NCBI GenBank assembly: GCA_016296485.1
Contig: JAEDJF010000023.1
Span: forward strand, 1-18,209
Direction of reading: 5' to 3'
Origin: Oscillospiraceae bacterium
GTDB taxonomy: Bacteria > Bacillota > Clostridia > Oscillospirales > Ruminococcaceae
Length of the DNA: 18,209 nucleotides
Both the position numbers and the translations under genes were made by a program. The stretch's first letter is position 1, and every line of letters starts with the position of its first letter. The notes beneath the pieces are model-generated. The model did not search any database. It was not told the origin of the DNA and saw nothing but the letters and a program-made list of their open reading frames with translations. Shown here piece after piece: positions 14,857 to 18,209 of the stretch.

Positions 14857-15603
14857 ATGAAACGCTTTTTGCGCGGCGCCGGAGCGGCGGCGTTCTGGCT
14901 CGCCGTTTGGGAGGGAATATACCTTCTCGTCGGGAAAGCGATTCTCGTTCCGTCGCCGCTTTCCGTGCTTTTGAAAATTGCGGAGCTTTGCGCCGAAAAG
15001 GCGTTTTGGCTCTCGGTTCTGACCTCCCTTTCAAGGGTCGCCCTGGGCTTTATCTTGGGAACGGCGCTCGGAATGCTTTTCGCCGTGCTCACGGCGAAAA
15101 GCCCCGTTTTAAAATCGCTTCTCAGCCCGCTTCTCCATACGGTGAAGGCGACCCCGGTGGCTTCGTTCATAATCCTTGCGGTCATCTGGCTCTCGGTCGG
15201 GAAGGTGCCGGTGCTCACGGCGCTGCTCGTCGTATTGCCGGGAGTCTGGGCGAACGTCGAGAGCGGAATCCTTTCCGTTGACCCGAAGCTAATCGAGATG
15301 GGGAAGGCGTTCAAAATGACGAAGCGGGATATATTTTTTAAAATAGAAATCCCCTCTATAAAGCCGTTTTTCCTTGCCGCAGTGAACAGCGCCATGGGTA
15401 TGGCTTGGAAAGCCGGGATAGCGGCGGAGGTTATCTGTCCGTATAAATATTCCATCGGCACAGCCCTCCACGACTCGAAAATCTACCTTGAAACGACGGA
15501 GCTTTTCGCCTGGACGGCGGTAACCGTAATATTAAGCGTTCTGCTCGAAAAGCTGGTTTTGAGCGTCGTCAGGAAAGGGGGCGGCTCCCGTGCTCAAGTT
15601 TGA
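14857..15603 (+). CDS. ABC transporter permease (SsuC/TauC-like)
   Basis: A 248-residue membrane permease of the BPD transport superfamily with about six hydrophobic segments. The segments LVPSPLSVLLKI near the N-terminus, SLSRVALGFILGTALGMLFA, TPVASFIILAVIW and the cytoplasmic coupling (EAA-type) loop EMGKAFKMTKRDIFFKIEIP are typical of SsuC/TauC-like subunits. It forms the channel used with the lipoprotein upstream and the ATPase downstream. The ATG follows an AAAGGGGGCGG purine-rich site. Its 3' end overlaps the ATPase start by 14 bp in another frame, which suggests translational coupling. Confidence 0.92.
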   Translation: MKRFLRGAGAAAFWLAVWEGIYLLVGKAILVPSPLSVLLKIAELCAEKAFWLSVLTSLSRVALGFILGTALGMLFAVLTAKSPVLKSLLSPLLHTVKATPVASFIILAVIWLSVGKVPVLTALLVVLPGVWANVESGILSVDPKLIEMGKAFKMTKRDIFFKIEIPSIKPFFLAAVNSAMGMAWKAGIAAEVICPYKYSIGTALHDSKIYLETTELFAWTAVTVILSVLLEKLVLSVVRKGGGSRAQV

Positions 15604-16240
15604 GGGAGTGGACTTTTCCTACGGCGATAAAGCCGTGCTCAAAAACTTTGACTTTGCGGCAGAGGAGAACCTCGCCACCTGCGTCCTCGGTCCGTCGGGC
15701 TTCGGAAAGACGACGCTCCTCTCGCTGGCGTCCGGGCTTTTGAAGCCCGGCGCCGGAACGGTGACGCCATTTTCCGGCGGGCGGCGCTCCTTCGTTTTTC
15801 AGGAGGACCGCCTTCTGCCCTGGCTGACGGCGCGGGAAAACCTTCGCGCCGTCGGAATTGACGGCGCAAAAGCGGAGGAATTTCTCAAAAAAGTGGGGCT
15901 CGGGGAAGCCGGGGAAAAATACCCCGACGAGCTCTCCGGCGGAATGAAGCGCCGCCTTTCAATAGCGAGGGCGCTCGCCTTCGGCGGCGACGTCTTTTTT
16001 CTTGACGAGCCCCTCCAGGGGCTCGACGTCAAGACCTCCGGCGAAATTCTGAGCCTAATAAAATCCGAAATCGCGGGCAAAAGCGCCCTCATAATCACTC
16101 ACAGCCCTGCGGAGGCTTTCGCCCTCGCGGACAGGATAGTTCTCGTGGGCGGCTCGCCGCTAAAAGTCCTCTCGGACTTTCCGAGGGAAAGCGTCAAAAC
16201 GGAAGAGAAACTGAAAAACAAGCTCCAAGAGCTGATGTAA
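15590..16240 (+). CDS. ABC transporter ATP-binding protein (SsuB/TauB-like)
   Basis: A 216-residue ATPase that powers the importer at the inner membrane face. It has Walker A GPSGFGKTT (34-42), the Q-loop FQEDRLLPW (Gln71), signature LSGGMKRR (115-122), Walker B VFFLDEP (135-141) and switch His171 (ITHSP). The QEDRLLPW segment is characteristic of the nitrate/sulfonate/taurine group. It is somewhat shorter than typical SsuB (about 250). The start GTG 15590-15592 lies inside the permease gene, with a GGGGGCGG site upstream. It is the last gene of the operon, four bases before a long terminator hairpin. Confidence 0.93.
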   Translation: MLKFEGVDFSYGDKAVLKNFDFAAEENLATCVLGPSGFGKTTLLSLASGLLKPGAGTVTPFSGGRRSFVFQEDRLLPWLTARENLRAVGIDGAKAEEFLKKVGLGEAGEKYPDELSGGMKRRLSIARALAFGGDVFFLDEPLQGLDVKTSGEILSLIKSEIAGKSALIITHSPAEAFALADRIVLVGGSPLKVLSDFPRESVKTEEKLKNKLQELM

Positions 16241-16275
16241 AAAAATCCCCCGTGCTCATTTGAGCACGGGGGATT
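16237..16275. terminator. Long bidirectional terminator between the ABC and EutS/EutP operons
   Basis: A perfect inverted repeat with arms AATCCCCCGTGCTCA/TGAGCACGGGGGATT. On the minus strand it is followed by eight T, a strong terminator for eutP. On the plus strand the T tract is weaker (ATTAACTTTT). It begins within four bases of the ATPase stop. Confidence 0.88.
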
Positions 16276-16287
16276 AACTTTTAAATA

Positions 16288-16803
16288 TTACACGAGACCG
16301 TATTTCGACGCGTCCTCCCACTCGGTAAGACCGAGAGCCTGGCGGGCTTTCGCCTGCTGCCAGGTCAGTTTTATGGGGTCCTCGTTGAGGTATTCAATGA
16401 GCTCGTCGATGCCCTCGCGGGTGGCGTTGTTGACCTCGAAAATCCGCTCACAGCCGGAAATTTCCATCCAGTTCCGGACCATCGGCACGTTGGCGAAGGG
16501 AGAGTCGATTTTCGTGATAATTCCGATAAGGGGGCGGTTGGTGTAGCACTGGCAGTCCGCCTCGAAAACGCTGAAGGGCTCGTCCGCCGCCATAAGAATG
16601 GCAAGGACGTCCGCCTCAAAAGAAAAACAGGCAAGTCCCAAACCGCACCTTTTCGTCTCAGCGTACTCGCCGGGGGAGTCGATAACGTAATCTCCGGTGT
16701 TGGTGTACTGAGTCTTGTGGTAGTGCAGGTCCTCGCCTCTTAAAGCCTGGGTGAGGGAGGTTTTTCCCGCCTCGCTTCGACCCATCAAAAACAGTTTTTT
16801 CAT
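16288..16803 (-). CDS. eutP: EutP/PduV-family microcompartment-associated P-loop protein
   Basis: A 171-residue small P-loop NTPase of the EutP/PduV family: Walker A GRSEAGKT (8-15), the family-typical SLTQALRGEDLHYHKTQ, G3 motif DSPGEY (42-47) and G4-like TKID (97-100). These proteins are found with bacterial microcompartments. EutP of Salmonella has been reported to have acetate kinase activity, and PduV has been linked to microcompartment movement (established knowledge, not shown here). The reading frame is open further upstream, but the ATG at 16801-16803 begins the conserved sequence and lies four bases after the preceding shell gene's stop. Its ribosome site is weak, so translational coupling is likely. 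The C-terminal tail (LTWQQAKARQALGLTEWEDASKYGLV region, 146-171) extends slightly beyond typical EutP. Confidence 0.88.
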   Translation of the reverse strand: MKKLFLMGRSEAGKTSLTQALRGEDLHYHKTQYTNTGDYVIDSPGEYAETKRCGLGLACFSFEADVLAILMAADEPFSVFEADCQCYTNRPLIGIITKIDSPFANVPMVRNWMEISGCERIFEVNNATREGIDELIEYLNEDPIKLTWQQAKARQALGLTEWEDASKYGLV

Positions 16804-16807
16804 ACTT

Positions 16808-17239
16808 TTATACTTCCGTAATGTCGCAAACGACAAAATTGAGTTTATATTTAAAGAAATCAATTACTCCCTCAAGGGCGCTCCTTACGTCGGAACGGCT
16901 CCCGAGGATAATAACGGAGCCGCTGAAGCGGTCAAGGAAGCCCAGCTCGATGTTGCCGCTCTTTAAAGCAATATCCGCGGCAACGACGGTGGCTTCTGTC
17001 GGGGTGATGTGAAGAAGCCCGATGGACTCGCCGGTGTGGTCCTCGCCCATATGGGTTCCGATATGGAGACCCATATTCTGATAAATTCTCGTTTCGGAGG
17101 CGCCGATAAGCTGCGCGAGGGAAACTTCCTTTCCGGGGACCTTGACGCGGACAAGGCGAAGGTCCTTGCCCTTGAGCTCGTCATATTTCTGGGAGAAAAT
17201 CTTTTCGAGGAACTCCTCCCTCGTCATACGGTTTCCCAT
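16808..17239 (-). CDS. EutS/PduU-type BMC shell protein with N-terminal extension
   Basis: A 143-residue bacterial microcompartment shell protein of the circularly permuted EutS/PduU type. The shared core runs from VPGKEVSLAQLIG (34-46) through GLLHITPTEATVVAADIALKSG (74-95) and LGFLDRFSGSVIILG (99-113) to FVVCDITEV at the C-terminus. Family members form hexamers with a small beta barrel over the pore. Unlike the paralogue upstream it has about 25-30 extra N-terminal residues, with hydrophobic residues at 10, 11, 14, 15, 19 and 22 among charged ones: an amphipathic helix resembling an encapsulation peptide (inference). The start ATG follows AAGGGAG; Met5 is an alternative. It lies 12 bp after the first shell gene and four before eutP. 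Confidence 0.9.
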   Translation of the reverse strand: MGNRMTREEFLEKIFSQKYDELKGKDLRLVRVKVPGKEVSLAQLIGASETRIYQNMGLHIGTHMGEDHTGESIGLLHITPTEATVVAADIALKSGNIELGFLDRFSGSVIILGSRSDVRSALEGVIDFFKYKLNFVVCDITEV

Positions 17240-17251
17240 GGTGAAGCTCCC

Positions 17252-17614
17252 TTATCTCTTGGTGATTTTGCAGACAACGTACCCGAGCACGTCCCGGAAA
17301 TAGTCCACAACCTGCGTAAGGGCGGCGGTGACGTCCGCAATGTCGCCGGTGATTATCATAGTTCCGGTGAAGCGGTCGGCGAAGCCGAGGTAAACGTCGC
17401 CGCTCTTGACCGCAATATCGGAAGCGATAACCGCGGATTCCGGCGGGGTGAGGTTCATAATTCCGATGGCGGAAGCGCTGTAATCTATCGACGGGTTGAG
17501 ACCGAGCTTTTGATATATAATAGGTGCGGGACCGCCGATGACGTGGGCAAAGGTTATCTCCTTGCCGGCGACGGTTTCCTGAACTATTCTTATCTGGTCG
17601 TGGGTGTCGCTCAT
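17252..17614 (-). CDS. eutS: EutS/PduU-type BMC shell protein, short form
   Basis: A 120-residue permuted BMC-domain protein, close to the usual EutS/PduU length (about 110-116). Core segments are VAGKEITFAHVIGG (15-28), IGIMNLTPPESAVIASDIAVKSGDVYLGFADRFTG (50-84, quoted in part by position), DIADVTAALTQVVDYF (91-106) and GYVVCKITKR (111-120). It clearly aligns with the next gene's product over the whole core but differs at many positions and lacks its long N-terminal extension, so the two are diverged paralogues rather than a recent duplication. The ATG is preceded by AGGAGGG at a somewhat long spacing (about 10-11 bases). It is the first gene of the three-gene operon. Confidence 0.9.
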   Translation of the reverse strand: MSDTHDQIRIVQETVAGKEITFAHVIGGPAPIIYQKLGLNPSIDYSASAIGIMNLTPPESAVIASDIAVKSGDVYLGFADRFTGTMIITGDIADVTAALTQVVDYFRDVLGYVVCKITKR

Positions 17615-17648
17615 GAAGCCGTTTCCCTCCTGATTTTAGTTTTGTAAC

Positions 17649-17688
17649 AAAAAATCGTATTTTTCGATTTGGGCGGCTCATGCCGCCC
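17649..17688 (-). promoter_or_regulatory. Two-hairpin leader of the EutS/EutP operon
   Basis: In transcript order: a stable hairpin GGGCGGC-ATGA-GCCGCCC (17671-17688), then directly AAATCG-N7-CGATTT (17652-17670) ending in a T run. The second resembles a weak intrinsic terminator, so attenuation is possible. The loops do not fit the ANTAR (EutV) hexaloop pattern. Confidence 0.4.
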
Positions 17689-17707
17689 CGAACCTATAAC
17701 TATATAT

Positions 17708-17736
17708 ATGATACCACAATTTCTCAAAGCAGTCAA
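17708..17736 (-). promoter_or_regulatory. Sigma-A-type promoter of the EutS/EutP operon
   Basis: On the minus strand: -35 TTGACT (17731-17736), a 17-bp spacer ending in TGTGG, and -10 TATCAT (17708-17713), that is, with an extended TGn. The start would be near 17701, leaving a leader of about 85 nt. Confidence 0.85.
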
Positions 17737-17837
17737 TCGGTGAAAGGACGAAAAAAGACGTTTTTTGTCTTTGGGGGAGCGACAGCTACAAAATGGAAAA
17801 ACCGCCTTAATTTCGATTGTCACAGGGCTATACCTTA

Positions 17838-17872
17838 ATTAAATTAAAAAGCGCGGGGCTTGCGCCCCGCGC
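17838..17872 (-). terminator. Terminator of the right-edge gene
   Basis: Hairpin GCGCGGGGC/GCCCCGCGC with a four-base loop (17851-17872), followed on the minus strand by TTTTTAATTTAATT, seven bases past the stop codon. Confidence 0.88.
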
Positions 17873-17879
17873 CCTGTAT

Positions 17880-18209
17880 TTACTTTAGAATCGTGATCGT
17901 ACCTTTGATTCGGGTAATTTCAACGGACGAATACGCATATCCGTAAGATTCAACGATAGTATCCGTTACTGTGCAGTCATCGTATTTGTTCAGCGGATAC
18001 ATATTTAGCCTATACCCATCTGTAGGGAAATAGCCCCCGTCATAAATGCTGTCGTATGTTCCGCTCCAGTCCTCAGATGGTAATAAATCGTCTGCACTAT
18101 AAGAGGAACTGCCCTCTGTATATTCTCCGATCGTCAACTTTTGTGTATTCAAATCGTAGCTGTAGACACAAGCATAGGGGTCGATATACTGCACATCGAA
18201 CACAATTCG
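17880..18209 (-). CDS. Unrecognised protein, C-terminal part (runs off right edge)
   Basis: The last 109 codons of a gene whose start lies beyond the window; the frame is open to the edge. I do not recognise the family. The visible part is rich in Tyr, Asp, Ser and Thr, has two cysteines, no membrane helix, and alternating polar/hydrophobic stretches that suggest beta structure (for example SSVEITRIKGTITILK at the end). Secretion cannot be judged without the N-terminus. Base composition differs from the neighbours: about 41 percent G+C over the three lines I counted (17881-18060), against about 57 percent in a sample from eutP. This suggests recent transfer or a fast-evolving accessory gene. 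A strong terminator follows the stop, so it is transcribed separately from the EutS operon. Confidence 0.65.
   Translation of the reverse strand, partial: RIVFDVQYIDPYACVYSYDLNTQKLTIGEYTEGSSSYSADDLLPSEDWSGTYDSIYDGGYFPTDGYRLNMYPLNKYDDCTVTDTIVESYGYAYSSVEITRIKGTITILK

Noticed and set aside
17649..17688. ANTAR/EutV dual-hexaloop antitermination site upstream of the EutS operon
   Set aside because: The first loop is ATGA (or CATGAG if opened) and the second is seven bases; neither shows the required hexaloop with A at position 1 and G at position 4.
17747..17769. A-run/T-run inverted repeat (GAC-GAAAAAA-GACG-TTTTTT-GTC) upstream of the EutS promoter
   Set aside because: It is low-complexity, lies outside the transcript, and no regulator site of this form is known to me; it is likely chance in AT-rich spacer.

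Overview
The window looks like chromosome of an uncultured gut-type member of the Bacillota, class Clostridia (perhaps Oscillospirales; this lineage call is inference). Pointers are moderately GC-rich genes separated by very AT-rich spacers, TTGACA/TATAAT-type promoters, strong AGGAGG ribosome sites with several TTG and GTG starts, many GC-hairpin/T-run terminators, a PyrR-type pyr attenuator, an ECF-transporter S component, a single-chain iron-sulfur L-serine dehydratase and EutS/PduU microcompartment proteins. No rRNA, tRNA, CRISPR array, insertion sequence or phage gene was seen.

Layout. 1-1905 (minus): the start of a pyrimidine operon, promoter, attenuator, pyrC, then carB running off the left edge. 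1929-9304 (minus): a series of mostly monocistronic units, each with its own terminator: an ECF S component, a PAP2 phosphatase, a YtcJ-type amidohydrolase, an AI-2E-family permease/deoB/GIN-domain lipoprotein unit, and greA. 9437-11594 (plus): degV and L-serine dehydratase, ending at a terminator shared with the convergent XRE membrane regulator (11603-12544, minus). 12736-13032 (plus): an orphan 85-residue gene with its own terminator. 13053-16240 (plus): a four-gene operon of a Crp/Fnr regulator and a complete SsuABC/NMT1-type ABC importer. 16244-17736 (minus): a compact operon of two different EutS/PduU-type shell proteins and an EutP GTPase-like protein, with no metabolic enzyme in the window. 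17838-18209 (minus): the 3' end of an unrecognised, clearly AT-richer gene.

How the parts work together. pyrC and carB make pyrimidines and appear to be controlled by transcription attenuation: the leader holds a PyrR-type binding loop whose 3' strand can pair with the terminator's 5' strand. deoB (phosphopentomutase) belongs to nucleoside salvage. The ABC operon is a self-contained regulator-plus-importer module for an unknown small substrate. The most unusual part is the microcompartment mini-operon. Two divergent permuted-BMC paralogues, one with an amphipathic N-terminal extension, plus EutP look like a satellite shell locus that must work with a core BMC operon elsewhere or do something not yet described.
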